Source of the DNA: Artocarpus heterophyllus
Lineage: Eukaryota; Streptophyta; Magnoliopsida; Rosales; Moraceae
Reading direction: 5' to 3'
Assembly (NCBI GenBank): GCA_025403435.1
Contig: JAJQZP010000411.1
Coordinates: 205,320-269,319 of the forward strand
DNA length: 64,000 bases
Shown here: positions 36,849 to 49,428 of the stretch, one piece after another
How the letters are laid out: every line of letters starts with the position of its first letter
How positions within the stretch are numbered: position 1 is the first letter of the stretch
Translations under genes and position numbers: made by a program
The notes under the pieces: model-generated
Seen by the model: only the letters and a program-made list of their open reading frames with translations
The model's database searches: none
Told to the model about the DNA's origin: nothing

Positions 36849-36859
36849 AAAAAATATAA

Positions 36860-37417
36860 AGGAGTGATGGTACTATTTGCTCCTTGTGCCACTTACCTTT
36901 CACCTCAGCGGACGGTAGAATCCACCTTCCACCTCAGCGCGTGGCACCAGATTTCTTTGCCTAATAAACGGACAGATCTGAAAGCGGGGCTGACAACCAT
37001 TCCCCCACTAGGGTAACCGTCACCGCTAGATCCGGCAGGTTTACATCCCAGCCGCACGTATTCTATTGAGAACCTTTTTGACACAAATGTTTGTCCCTGT
37101 TTAATCACCATTAATTATTTGCCATAACAATTTTCTATTTCTCTCCCTTTTTTCATAACAATATATTAAAATCATAATGGGTGAACATGGTCAACTTTTT
37201 AAGTAGGAGGGTATTTTTTTGTTTTGTTTTGTTTTTTTTTTTTTGAATAGAATTGGAAAAGGTTAGTAGAGGCTTCAGCAATCTGTAACCTTAGGGCCCC
37301 AATATTCTTCTTGGGATTGGTAAAACAAAATAGATTTTTCTTTTTTCTTTTTTCTTTCTTAAAAAAACTTAATTAACCAAGATTAAAAAAGAAATAACAA
37401 CAACCCTCAATTTCCCT
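36860..37417 (+). promoter_or_regulatory. Upstream region of MIR396a
   Basis: It lies directly upstream of the TATA box of MIR396a. 36880-37060 is GC-richer than its surroundings and includes two related pieces (cttacctttcacctcagcggacgg and ccttccacctcagcgcgtgg). Regulatory content is inferred only from position. Confidence 0.35.
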
Positions 37418-37425
37418 TATAAATA
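37418..37425 (+). promoter_or_regulatory. TATA box of MIR396a
   Basis: TATAAATA in a C-rich context, 334 bp upstream of the mature miR396. A TSS about 30 bp downstream would put the CT run (37526-37556) in the 5' part of the primary transcript. Confidence 0.65.
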
Positions 37426-37522
37426 CCACCACACACCCTCCCCTAAAACCTACACCTTCCCTCTCCCAGCCAAACCCCAAAGCCAAAACTAAACGTCTCT
37501 TTTCTGCTTTTCTTATACATCC

Positions 37523-37525
<3 letters not shown>

Positions 37526-37556
<31 letters not shown>
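37526..37556. repeat. CT microsatellite in the MIR396a leader
   Basis: (CT)n run between the TATA box and the hairpin. A CT run (GA on plus) lies in the equivalent place of MIR396b. Confidence 0.85.
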
Positions 37557-37562
<6 letters not shown>

Positions 37563-37730
37563 CTTTGTTCTTTGTTACTTTTCATTTTTCCTCTTTTTTT
37601 CTTTTTTTCCCTCAATAAATATCCCTTTTAACAATTCCACAATATCTCTTCTCTTTCTCTTCTTTTCTCTCTGATTGGGTGAGGATCCCAAGCAAAATGT
37701 TATCTTGTGCGTACGTTTGGTGGGTGTTCA

Positions 37731-37975
37731 TGGATGGCCCTCTTTGTATGCTTCCACAGCTTTCTTGAACTGCAGCATCTGAGAGAAAAAATATATTAAA
37801 TATATATACACACACACATATATATCAAAGAGATCGATCTTAATTTGCATGTCTATCAATTAACACAAATTTATTATACTCATATTTATGAAATATATGT
37901 TATTATATACATATAATTCTCTCTGCCTTAATTGCTTGCGGTTCAATAAAGCTGTGGGAAGATACAAATAGGGTC
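37731..37975 (+). ncRNA. MIR396a: MIR396a precursor hairpin
   Basis: The 5' arm at 37752-37772 is identical to the canonical 21-nt miR396 (begins TTCCACAGCTTTC, ends GAACTG). The 3' arm at 37941-37961 (begins GTTCAATAAAGC, ends GTGGGAAG) is identical to the usual miR396a star strand. The arms extend outward with good pairing (ccctctttgtat against atacaaataggg). The loop is about 170 nt. miR396 guides cleavage of GROWTH-REGULATING FACTOR mRNAs and limits cell proliferation in leaves and other organs. The TATA box upstream supports a pol II transcript on the plus strand. The 80-codon frame on the other strand here is a by-product. Confidence 0.96.
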
Positions 37976-37999
37976 AAGAAAAAAGAAAAGGAAGATTCA

Positions 38000-38235
38000 A
38001 GATCGACCGGAATTTCATGGCTCATCTCTCTCTTGGTACAGTTTCTTTTTGATTAATTAGATCTCGTTTTTCTTTCTCTTTCGTGTGAATAAATCATTTT
38101 TGAATCATGGGTTTTGCTTTTTGTTTGCCTAAGTTCATTAATATTGGCTGTTTAATTTTGTCAAGTTTTGATCTGTTTATCTGTTTGCATAAAACCCAGA
38201 AAAGTTTTCGCATAGGGTTAGGAAGAGAAGAGAGG

Positions 38236-38274
<39 letters not shown>

Positions 38275-39900
38275 TAATAATTTCCCTAACCCTAATCCTT
38301 CGTATGAGATTTTTTGTGAGAAAATTTTTCCGGATTTAGAGAAGAATCTGATATATGTGTGTGTGTGTATCTGCGTGTTTGTGCGTGTGAGAACAAGATT
38401 TGACCGTTCATATTCAGATATATGTCAAAATTTTCCGTTTAAAACCAGTTGTAGTTTGGTCTTCCCATCCCTTTCCATACACATTAGGTTAAAAAAAAAT
38501 AGAAGTGAAAAAAAGTTTAAACAGCATTATTATGAGCCTTCTTGAGAAGAAAGATCATAAACATCTGGTGTGTGTATATATATTTAATTTTTATAATTTT
38601 TTTGAAGTTGTACTTCATATTCCTAAGAACCAATTGAACATTTTTTTTAATCATATGATTCAAAATGCCAAAATTTTCTTTTACAATTCTGTACAAGGTA
38701 ATTTTATATATACATGTATTTTAGATTCTCGTCTGACTTTTGCATTTTTTTTGGTTAATTTTATCTATCTTAACCCATTTAGTATGCTTGTTAGAGTACA
38801 GTGTCCACATGTTTGTTCCATGCAGGCCAATAAGTTAGTATCTGTTTTTTTTTTTCTTTTTCTTTTTTTTGGGGGGGGGGGGGGTGGGTGTTTGTGTGGA
38901 TCAAAAGGCATAATTTGGTTTATTTTTAAACTAATATATGCCTATATAGATGATCTGTACTTAATCTGTCGGTTCATCAAGTAACAGTACAAGCTAGTCT
39001 AGTCAATAATAATACACATTCACCTTTCAGATTCCATTATGGTCAATATCTAATCTTTTAATTGAGGTATAATTCATTGCACGATCACACTCTTTTTTGG
39101 CGTCTTTTTATTCATTTGCTTCGCTGTTCTTTTGTTAGATAGTTAAGTGCTACAGCCATTATTTTTCTTCTTGTGTATACATAAAATAGGCAGAGTTTCT
39201 TGTAAGGAGCTGCGAATAACTTAAATTTAGGGTCCACTCTTTATTTAGATATGACCTAGCTTTGGATAAAGTAAAAAAGAGAAATAAGAAAAACCCACTT
39301 TAATGTAACACATATTAAAACGATTTCAATGGCAAATTGTTTAGTTGGGCCACAAGGACTACTTAGCTTAGCCTCTTTCATTATGAACTTTCACATCATT
39401 ATTACTTTACGATTGGCTTTGAATTAGCAACCAATTTTAAATGTAGGTGGGTTATGAATTTCTGAAAGAAAATCAACATATATAAGAGCCTTGGGAATAA
39501 ATTACCTGTCATTTACACATTAACGTTTCTTATATAGAGCTAGATGCCTTGACTGTGAGAACTTATTGGATTCTAGTTTTTTGAAATTGCCTCCACAGGT
39601 TAAAGAAAACAAGGGGATGAAGAAAACAGCAAAAGAAATTGAGAATTGAGGCCTTATATGATTAGCCAATAAAAAGATGAACTAATTAAGTGTAAACAGC
39701 CACTAAAAAATGCATATGAATCTAGATAAAGATCAATAGTAATTATTGAAAATTAAACAGAATATCAAATTATGAATTTGAGTGAGGAGCGGTGAAGGAT
39801 GGGGTCATTATTAGACCCAAACCTAGTTGGGATGTTCTAACTTTTGCTGATTAAGCTCAAAGAAAAGAAATTTGGTCTGTTTTAACTTTTGCTGATTGTA
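38000..39900. other. Downstream of MIR396a; no gene seen
   Basis: Contains an AT microsatellite (38239-38273), a GT run (about 38355-38368) and a run of 14 G (38871-38884) directly after a T-rich tract. The 159-codon frame at 38505-38984 is T-rich and has no domain. The early part may be the tail of the primary miRNA transcript. Confidence 0.45.
38239..38273. repeat. AT microsatellite
   Basis: Uninterrupted AT dinucleotides. Confidence 0.9.
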
Positions 39901-39929
39901 TCTTTAAAATATCCTCTTTTTACTCAAAC

Positions 39930-40250
39930 TTTTGCCTCGACTAAAAACATGTGAGCATGAGAGGCCTCGGCCAGGGCTTGGGGCCTTGGCCATGGCCATG
40001 CGCATACGGAATAGGGGCAAAACTGGTTCGATTAAAAGGCAGGATAAAAATAAAAATTTTAAAAGATACAATTGGCAAGAATATACAAGAGTCTTAATTT
40101 TAGCTCAAACAGGCTTACAGATTGTCTTATGGTTGTTTTATTATGTGCTTGTTAGCAAAACACTAAGCCTTCCCTAGCCGAGTCCCTCTACGCAGCAGCA
40201 TGTGCATGATGGCCCTCTGCGCGCGCACGAAGGCCCTCCCCAAGTAAATT
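39930..40250. other. GC-richer patch, unclassified
   Basis: GC-rich pieces (gcctcggccagggcttgggg, about 39964; ctctgcgcgcgcacgaagg, about 40216) stand out from AT-rich flanks. The 81-codon frame across it has no known domain. Probably a transposon remnant. Confidence 0.25.
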
Positions 40251-40259
40251 TTATAACTA

Positions 40260-43200
40260 GGGTTCTCTCTCTTGCCCAAATGAGTTCATAAACGCCAAGC
40301 GTCAAAACATTTTATGCTAATCTAGATCATGACTTGCAATTAACAAAATAACAAATTCACTGTCTTTGAATTAATAGACAATTACAGTCCAGCCTTTTTC
40401 ATGTGTCCAAGTGTATCGATCTTCCATGACCCGTACTAAGAGAAACACCAAGAATATTCATATATACCCCAGTTAGGGAGTCATTTATATATACATACAG
40501 AGGTAATTTACAGTTCTATCTCTGACAATCTGACCAAAAACTACTTGATTTTACAGTCTAAATAATAACTGGCATCTTTCATGAAAATTTAGCTGGATTT
40601 CTACAGATTCATTGTAGCACTCACAAGGTCTCTCCATTCCTATCTAATTAAATGGCGAATTTTTTTTTCTAGTTGTATTAAAGATATTGCACCCATCATA
40701 TGATCCAACCACTTTTTTTTTTTTTTTAAATAATAAATAATAAAAAATTGTAATACATGTTTTGTTGTTGCCCACTAATCAAACACCCATGCTAATTGCC
40801 AACCATTCATTTGCTGTTGAACATCTTTTTTAGTAATTTTTTATTATTATCGATGGATCAATGGAGAGGGGAATAAGTTGTTGGATCTCCTTTCCTTTCC
40901 TTTTGTTGTTTTTGATGCCATTATAATACTTAGACTCGTTGGTTATTGCCTTGTTTTAATTTAGAGACTTAATTTTTTTAAGGGCTTTAAGCATGCTCAT
41001 GATTTGCACAGGTGTTGTAGACTTAAAGCAAAACAAAGAGAAATAAAGAACTACAATATTAAATTTAATCACTTCAGGTTAAACGCCGACTATACGTCAC
41101 TTATGACAAGTAAGAATTAAAGGTACGATCTCTTTGTCTTATTTAATATTAGAAATGGCTTTTTGTTAAGGGGTAATAAAGATGGGGTTTATATTATAGT
41201 GAAAAAAGCTAAGCTTTTATTGTGCTTTTTGTGGATGAGAAAAAAGGAGAAAAAAAGGAAAGGAAAAAAAGATAAGCAAAAAAAAAAAGGATAAGGTAAA
41301 AAAGTATAAATCAAGAGGGACAAAATTTTTTTAACAACCTGAGTGCAATCCGGTTGATTTGGTAACTAACAGAATATGCCTAAATTTGTCTCTGTGGGTA
41401 CTGTTTTGGCTTATTGTTTAACTACATTGATAAATCCTTTTATCTCCAGGAATATTGTTATATTTCTTGTCCTCTTTGCTGGAGAAGGGGACAACAGTTA
41501 GTGCCAAGTTTTTTAGTGTGTTCTGAATGATTTCATATATTCTGTAAATAAGGAATTTTTTTTTTGACAAGTAACTAATGCAGTTATGCAATATTTTCCT
41601 AATAATTATCTCTCTTTTTAGGCACACAATCATGTGTATCCACGTCACAGAAACAAAAGTTGACTTATCATAGATGCGCACACACATATGTTTATACATT
41701 TGTTTTATTTATAATTGCATTATATCATTTCCTTCTTTTTCTTTATCAACCATTATATTGGCAATGGGTGGTCTGTTTATTAGAGCTTTTCAAAATATAT
41801 TTTGAGTTTTAAAGCTGCTTTGTATGTTTGATTGATTTGTTAGAAAAGCTTTGGGTATTCCAAAAGACCTTCCTATTACAACCATAAAATAGGCTTTCTT
41901 TAAAAAGCTTTTTTGAATAGACATTGAAAAATTAAGATATTTCAAACTTCATTATAATATTTTATTGCTTATTAAAAATATTATAGGCTTCGATAGAAGA
42001 AAATTAAAAAAAAAAAAAAAAACATTTTGACCTATTACTTCTATCCTTTTACCGACAAAGGTACAAGTAAAAACTATGCAAAGCAGGCCTGTTATGTAAT
42101 ATGTTTGACATATGACGCCTCACATGGAAGAACGATCACAAAAACATGTAACAAATATGCATGTGGATTATTGAGGACATTTCTTTGTTCTTCTTTATTT
42201 GTTTTTGTCTGTTTGTTATATTTTCACCATACAACATAGAATTCTTGTGAAACTTGTATACGAGTAACAATTAATTACTAAGTTTGGACTTTTGTACAGT
42301 GTCATAGAGAAACACTTCGCATGCGCTCATGTTACTATATAATAAATTCCTAATACGTCTCTCTATCATTGGTGATGAGCAAACTAGCTGGCATGTATTT
42401 TATTGTAGAGCACCTTGGCACTATATATATGTATATATGTATTGTAGATATATAATAAATGGGCAAAGACTTGTAGTTTCATATATACATAAACAAGATA
42501 TGTCCTATATATATCGCTAGAATGGTTGAACAATAATTATATGCCAATTGGTGTGACGTGACTGTTCCACTGTTCCCCCAACACATGGGAGCAGCATTAT
42601 TGCTTCTCTGTGCCATTTCTCTTTCACTTGGTCATAGTTTTAGTAATACTAGTTCTTCCTTCATAGAAATTAGTTTTTTATTTTATTTTTATTACTTTTA
42701 TTATATATATATTTATTCTTATTAATAATTTGTTTTACTAAAAAAAATAGTTACGGTTCCAAAAGTTAGTTTTTAGCTATGGTTTACTTTTTAGCCTCCT
42801 TTTTTTTTTTTTTTAAACTATCCTTGAAGGGTTGAATATTATTATTTCGTATGATCTCTTCTTCTTCTTCTTCATATAGATTGTGAATATTCCGTTCTTG
42901 AAAATGTCGTATGGTCTCATGTGTCAACATCCTTAGGGAAAAGAAACTCGGTTGTGAAAGCTTTGCATAAATGAAAGGGAAAAAGATTCTGGACTGATCG
43001 TACGGCAAACTGGTCAACTTTTTTTTATTATTATTTTTTAAATAACCCTATATCTGTACTCGTAAAAAGTGGAAGAAATTAAAAAGAAGTACGTATTAAG
43101 CTTCTTCTTGAACAATATTGACGAGTACAAACAGTGAAAAGTCATGATTGGTCATGACTCATGCATAATGTTGTATTGATTATAATGTCTAATTATGAGT

Positions 43201-43480
43201 TTTTAGTTTGGACCAAGTTTATTTTGTAAGGGATCTTCAAGTGTAGATGTGAGTCCTTTCCCAGAGCTAGAATGGTGTGTACCAAGGTTTTTGAGCACAT
43301 GTTGAAGCCTTACACTCATACTAAGTTTTCCCTGAATAATGCACCACTAGCTTGCGTGACATTGTGGAGATCTTTTTTTGCCGTCGGAACACATTTGGAC
43401 AGAGAGAGAGAGGGAGAGAGAGAGAGGCGACTAATGAAGGTCCTCTACGTAGCGGCAAGATAATTAGGGTTGTCCTTCAC
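40260..43480. other. Intergenic DNA between the miR396 loci
   Basis: No gene is supported. A MITE-like piece at about 41765-41910 (gtctgtttattagagcttttc) resembles the element at 48531-48895. Confidence 0.4.
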
Positions 43481-43512
43481 TCTCTCTCTCTATATATATA
43501 CATACACACATT

Positions 43513-43548
<36 letters not shown>

Positions 43549-43592
43549 CATATTTATCTATGTGTACACACACACACACACACACACATATG
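43481..43592. repeat. Compound CT/TA/CA microsatellite
   Basis: CT, TA and CA dinucleotide runs follow one another (CA at about 43514-43538 and 43566-43588). A GA run lies just upstream (about 43399-43428). The 81- and 85-codon frames here are repeat translations. Confidence 0.85.
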
Positions 43593-43724
43593 TTTATCTA
43601 TGTATCTAATGCACATTACCTTAAGGATTTGGGCTTATTGGATGAAATTGCTGGTATATTTATTTTTTTAATGAAAAAAGGTTGTATAAAGATAGAGGAT
43701 AACTTACCCAAATAACTCCGAGGC

Positions 43725-43875
43725 TCATGAAGATTGTCTATGTACCCCGGCCACCGCAGAGGGACGGACTCAAACTCTAGCTCTCGACAAGGAAAATGAA
43801 TAGCGTTATCACCAATAAGATGAAATCGGTTAGCGGTTATTACATCAAACATTTTCAAATTACATGTCAGAATAG
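43725..43875 (-). mobile_element. SINE-like repeat, weak
   Basis: On the minus strand, TATTGGTGATAACGC is followed by GAGTTTGAGTCCG (box B-like) and a GC-rich body, then a T-rich end. The arrangement resembles tRNA-derived SINEs. Ends are unclear, and the 91-codon minus frame over it is not a gene. Confidence 0.35.
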
Positions 43876-43899
43876 TAATAAATTCTTTCATATCTATTT

Positions 43900-46500
43900 C
43901 ATGTTGTACTTAACAAGATAAGTACCTGAAGTGTCTTCCCAGAAAGGAAAAGTGGACAGAGTTATGTCCAGGTTTAATCTACTACGTCCCCATGGTGCTA
44001 ACATGACAAACTTGTGGACTATTGAACTTGTATTTTTGGGAAACAAAAAGCTCCTCTTTTTTTTTTTTTTTTCCTCCAGTATATGATTATACATAATAAT
44101 AATAATAATTAATTTTGCTTTCAAAATCCTGAAACTTTTGCAGTTAGTTTTGTTTCCATCTCACTGCAGTAGTACTGGTATATTTACATAAGATATAAGA
44201 TATTGAAAAGCTTAGGACTTCTCATTCAAGCCCTGATAACTATGTAGAGAAAAAGTGGGTCTCTAGTGTTGGCCTTTTATATTCAGTGCCAACAGCTCAG
44301 AATTGCCATGCTCTCTTGTCTACCGCCCCTATTTTTAATTTTGTATATTGCTTTGGACCTATTATATATCCTTCATCAGACTCAGTATATACTCATCAAA
44401 ATCATTGTTTGTAAAAGATTCCCTTCCTACATGTATATTTATGTATACGTATGCATATATATAACTTATTTTCTACAATATATATGAGGTTTTTTTCCCC
44501 ACTCTAAGACAAGTTTATTTATTAATTTGGGAGCTGACAAATTTGTAGACCCTAGAATAATTGGAATGGTAATATTAATGATGATTGTACTGAATCATCA
44601 AAGTTAGCTTATGTGGGTGTCCTTATATTTATGTGCCTAAAATTAATAATGGTTTGGGTACAAAACTAAAGGCTGTAAAATTAATTTAGAGTACATAAAA
44701 AATAAAAAATAAAAAAAAAACCCAAAAAAATTACGGGGAAAGAGAACCAACAAAGTTGCAGGAAAAAAGGATTTTTGGTGAACTGGCCAGCAGAAAATAA
44801 CTTAAAAAGTAGTCTGGCTGTTGTGAAAATTGCCAATAGGCTCTCAGTAATATTGCACCAATTCTGGTCTCTGTTTGCCGTGTAATATCATAGCAGCAGA
44901 AATAGTCACCATTATTCATGCCTGTAATAATAATTCTTCAAGAGCCAACTGATGATTTTTGCTGAAAATTCAGACTTTTTGATTTTTGATGACTGAAACG
45001 ATGTAGAATAAAAGGGTTTACAACAGACTTTACCAATTATGAATACAACATAAAAAGGAAATTCAGATAATAGGGGGAGGAATAAGTAGAGTAAAATTAT
45101 TTGTTATTTTCTTAAAGAAAAGAACAGATGTATATATGTTGCAAAATTGTATGATCATCAGTGAGATTCGTAAATGATTAAAATAGAACTATATATCTTG
45201 CAATTATTTGTTTGCTATATGGTTGTAAATTTGGAGATAAGAGTTTATGTTCCAAACTACCTTAAAAGGAAAAAATAGTATTGAAATCTCAACAACCATT
45301 CCAAGCTGATCAAATAATTGAACCAAGATATCATTTTCTCTTTCATGCATATATTAGAAGTGTACTCGTGCAATGCTTTTGGTAATTTATGGAAATTCTT
45401 GGAAAATTTTTCCCTTTTTATTCTACTTACCAATTGCTTTTTTTGTTCATATATGTAGAAATTAGATCTCTAAAGATAGGTAGATGTGTAATTCTAATTC
45501 CTGTTATATACCCTACTCAAAAGGCTAATGAGATTGAATTGCCCCTGTATAATTATAAGAGGCAATATTTCAACAAAGTTCTATTAGAGAAGAGAGAGCG
45601 AGAGAGAGAAAGAGAGAGAGAGAAGGGAGGGAAACTAAAGAAACTGATGTGAGAATGAGAGGGAGTGGTTAAAAAATGATGTCAGATAGTGACAAAGTTT
45701 AACCTTTTTCACAAAAATGTAGGAGGAAGATGTGGAAGCAAAAATAAAAGGCTTCAGGAAGAACTGTCATCATTGGTTAAAAAAAGGATAGGCAGGGAAT
45801 CTTCTCTGCAGCGTAACTCTCTTTTTTTTTTTCACCATAATTGATTGAATGAATCTTAAAAATATCATTAAAACAAACAATTACAGAAAAATAAAAATAA
45901 TTTCACTCTAAAAACGTACCAAACCACGGACAAACAGAAAAACAAAAAACAAAAACCCCCCACTTTACAAATTAAAAAAAATTAAATTACTATTCTGCAA
46001 AATCTTCCCAGTTCCCACGCATGGCTCAAACGTGTAGCGGTAGACTTAAAAAAGAAAATCTTTAACCACAAAATTGTAAATATCTCTCAGAATTTCCTTT
46101 TTCCCTCCACATACGGCTTTCTTATTCTTCAGAAAATTTAATTAAGTAAAACCCACAAATGTTCTCTGTAATTAGTCACGACCCAACTATACTCTCCCAA
46201 GGAAAAATTCAAGAATTTGCAGTAATGGGTTTCGTATAAAATCATGACTCTGATCTATTAATAATGACAAATATGACAATGCAGTTAAAGATTATAAGAC
46301 AATAATTATGAAATTGATATGAAAAATGGGTCTCTGAATTCTGGAAAGAATCAAGAAGAATTACCATAATTCGAGGCATATATATACTCACATGGAGAGA
46401 TCACGACGATGATGATGATCTTGAGCCACATTGTTGTGATTAATTTTCACACGGCCATGAGACAAAAGAAGAAGAATTATAGTTCATAAAAAGAAAAAAA
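43900..46500. other. Intergenic DNA
   Basis: No gene is supported. It holds a GA run at about 45597-45623 and poly-T/poly-A tracts. The last few hundred bases may include the 3' end of the MIR396b primary transcript. Confidence 0.45.
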
Positions 46501-46507
46501 AGTCTTG

Positions 46508-46683
46508 AAATTGCCATGTTCTCCCACAGCTTTCTTGAGCTTAATTCCATGGTTAATCATCTATCAGTCCTTTTTAAGTACCCTTGTTACAAAAAAAAAA
46601 GAGAAACAAAAGAAAGACTAGCTAGACAGGGGAAAAAAAAAGGAACAAGTTCAAGAAAGCTGTGGAAAAGCATGACCAAGACT
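46508..46683 (-). ncRNA. MIR396b: MIR396b precursor hairpin
   Basis: On the minus strand the 5' arm (46667-46647) is identical to the canonical 21-nt miR396b (begins TTCCACAGCTTTC, ends GAACTT). The 3' arm (46540-46520) begins GCTCAAGAAAGC and ends GTGGGAGA, the usual miR396b star type. Pairing extends beyond the duplex (catgcttttcc against ccatgttctcc on the two arms). The loop is about 106 nt. It points towards MIR396a, 8.5 kb away, so the two are convergent. The role is the same: repression of GROWTH-REGULATING FACTOR genes. The 60-codon plus-strand frame here is a by-product. Confidence 0.95.
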
Positions 46684-46809
46684 AGTACTCTCTACTAGTT
46701 TGCAACATCAACAAATGTGAATCTCCTTAGATCTCACTTCACTTCTACCTGTTTTTGTTCTATCCTTTCTATAAACCTAGAACGAAGATATGATGAGAGA
46801 GAAAGGGAA

Positions 46810-46821
<12 letters not shown>

Positions 46822-46841
<20 letters not shown>
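46822..46841. repeat. GA run in the MIR396b leader
   Basis: (GA)n on plus, so a CT run in the MIR396b transcript, about 155 bp upstream of the mature miRNA. Confidence 0.8.
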
Positions 46842-46905
46842 CTGAAGAGAAGATGAGAAATGGGCATATGCCCATATACAAAAGCCTCCTATATGGACCA
46901 CTCTA

Positions 46906-46935
46906 CCATATATAATTTGTATCCCAACTTTATAG
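46906..46935 (-). promoter_or_regulatory. TATA-like boxes of MIR396b
   Basis: On the minus strand two candidates are present: CTATAAAG (46935-46928) and TTATATATGG (46915-46906). Either would place transcription start upstream of the CT run. The choice between them cannot be made from sequence. Confidence 0.5.
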
Positions 46936-47019
46936 AGAGGGGAAAGGGAAGAGGGGTGGGGTGAGTAGGGTTCACTCATGAAAGTGCATTTAGATTTTAC
47001 CCACAAAATGCCTTACTTT

Positions 47020-48530
47020 CCTATAGTGAGTGCGCAGTGGGGTATATACAATTCGTCAGATGGGTAAAGCGAAAATAATAACAATAATTATTATTATTAC
47101 TAAAATGAAAATGAAAATGAAAATAAAGCTGTTTCCAAAAGAACAAGAACAAAATCCAAAAATTTTTACGTGGATTCCGTATAAAGGTACAAAACGTTCC
47201 CTGATTTGCACCGTAGAATTTTACCATGCCTTGTGAGATTTGTCTGTATACAGCTTAGTTTTAGTATGATTTGAACTCTGGAAAATTATCTGACAAAACC
47301 CCATAAAATTTTACGGAGAAGAAAAAACGATGAATTATAAATGTCGAGAGAAAGAATAATGAAAAACGGTGGAGAAAAATTCAAAAATTTTCAAAACCAT
47401 CCCATCCCCAACACATGCCACCATGTGATGAAGATCTCTTTTTTTTTCATTGGGATTTAAAGGTATGGGTTGTTTATGGTCCCCCAATCAATATGTTTCT
47501 TCCTTTATTCATTAAACTGGCATATAATATATATCGAGTGATGATCACCAATAATGTAATTGTCCGGCTTGTAGATATTTCATATTTGCATAGCTAGCAG
47601 TTGGGGTCATTCCAGAACCATATGACAATTAATATGTTTCTAGTGAGCCCATGAAATTGCCAATTGAGAAATACTTTAAACGTTTATATTCCCTCCAAGC
47701 TCAAAAAGAAAACAAAGGACAACTGAAAAGAAGCAAAAAAGAAAGAAAGAAAAAAAGGGATTAGCTAATAAATACAGTTGTACCCATGGCTACATTAATT
47801 TGTTTATTATGAGGCCGAAACTATTAGAACACAATAATTGCAAGATATGTAGAGTAAGTTAGGCTTGAGTGCTTTTTTTTCATATTCTTGCTAAGGGTAG
47901 AGTTGATTTGATTTCCAGCCAATTACAAAGAGTACAATGTTGTGAAATTTGGTTCATATTTGATTTGAGTTCCTTTTCCTTGGTACATGTCGAGTTTTGG
48001 TCAATATGTGCAGTCATATAAGGATTGTATTATTCATTTTGCTTTACATATAAAGAGCATATGGTAGCAAATTTTAATACCCTCCAATGCGATATGTATT
48101 TTGGGGCTAAATTTAGGAAACGCTGTTTGGTGTCAAGTTTGGCATTAAGTATAACATATGTCAAAATTTGTCATTTGATAATTTTTATTAGTTGATGTGC
48201 TGAGTTTTTCATTTAATTGTTATGATATTGCCATTTTAAAATTATTTCAAATTTAAAAGTTTATTTTTGTAAATTACAAATAAATCTTAATAATAATTAA
48301 AAAAATTGATGTCATTTGACATAGCAATGTGCATCGAATTACAAAAGAAAGAACACATCACATATATATAGTTTATAAAATTTCATGCTAAATAAAATAT
48401 TAACATTGACTTATTTGCATTGTAGATGGCCGAATTAGCTATATATAAAATGTGAGACATATATTTGAGTGAAGTGGATAAAGATTGCTCTATGCTACGA
48501 TCTTAGTAAATTCAAGAGGGAAGAGATAAT
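47020..48530. other. Upstream of MIR396b; no gene seen
   Basis: AT-rich DNA. Frames on both strands at 47021-47236 are overlapping low-complexity frames. Confidence 0.4.
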
Positions 48531-48895
48531 GGGCCCATTTGATAGAGCTTATTAGAAGCTTTTTTTTAGCTTTATGGACCCAAAAGTTGCTTCCAAAATT
48601 GTTTCCATAATGTGTCAAGAAGAACTCTAGAAAAGCTTACAATTAAAACTCTAACATGTGGCTTCTCATAAAGCTTTTAATTATTCTGCACGGACTTAAA
48701 AATTTATACTAGAGTTTTAATAAAATTTTATGAATTTCATTTGAATATTTTTATTACTTATTAGAAAATTAAAAAACTATTTTTGCTCATTTAAGTTTTT
48801 TTAAAAATGTGGTTCTAAACACATGCTTAAAAGCCACAACATTTACTTCTCTTATTCTACTGACTAAAGCGAGAGCAAAAGCTCTGCTAAATGGG
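48531..48895. mobile_element. MITE of about 365 bp
   Basis: Begins GGGCCCATTTGATAGAGCTT and ends AAAGCTCTGCTAAATGGG, which is inverted and close. The interior has agaagctttt and aaaagctt pieces. No clear target duplication. Confidence 0.55.
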
Positions 48896-48899
48896 TATG

Positions 48900-49392
48900 G
48901 TTTCTTTTAACCGTGTGACAAATAATTGCTTAGTTGAAAGACTACCCAAATCACGCGACACCACGCAACGAGGTGTGGTTTCTTTTAACCTTGTGATTTT
49001 ACACAGATTTTCTACTTGTATGTAACCCCACTTTGCAATTTGGTTTGTGGTTTGAGATTTTTCCAAATTGTATTTAACCATACTGCACAAGATATTTTGT
49101 GTGAATATATATTCATTTTTTAGTATTTCTGTCGAAATTTTAAATATATTAATTTTTGGTGACTATTTTAGCAAATATCCATGCCAACAATTATATCATC
49201 AATTGAAGCAAGGTAAATCTTTATGTGGATCTTTTTCGTACTAGTAATTTATACACACATAGCAAAATGGATTTAAAAAATACCCAAAGACAAGGAGAGT
49301 GAGATCGATGGATATTTTATCCTCAACTTGAAAAAAGAAGCATTTCCTTTAAATAAGACATTTAAGGCTTTGCACCGTTTTAATAATTCTTC

Positions 49393-49428
<36 letters not shown>

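Noticed and set aside
38505..38984. 159-codon plus frame
   Set aside because: Built on T-rich DNA and the poly-G run; Phe/Leu/Gly-biased with no motif.
43352..43715. Frames of 81 and 85 codons rich in THTHT and YIYIY
   Set aside because: Translation of CA and TA microsatellites.
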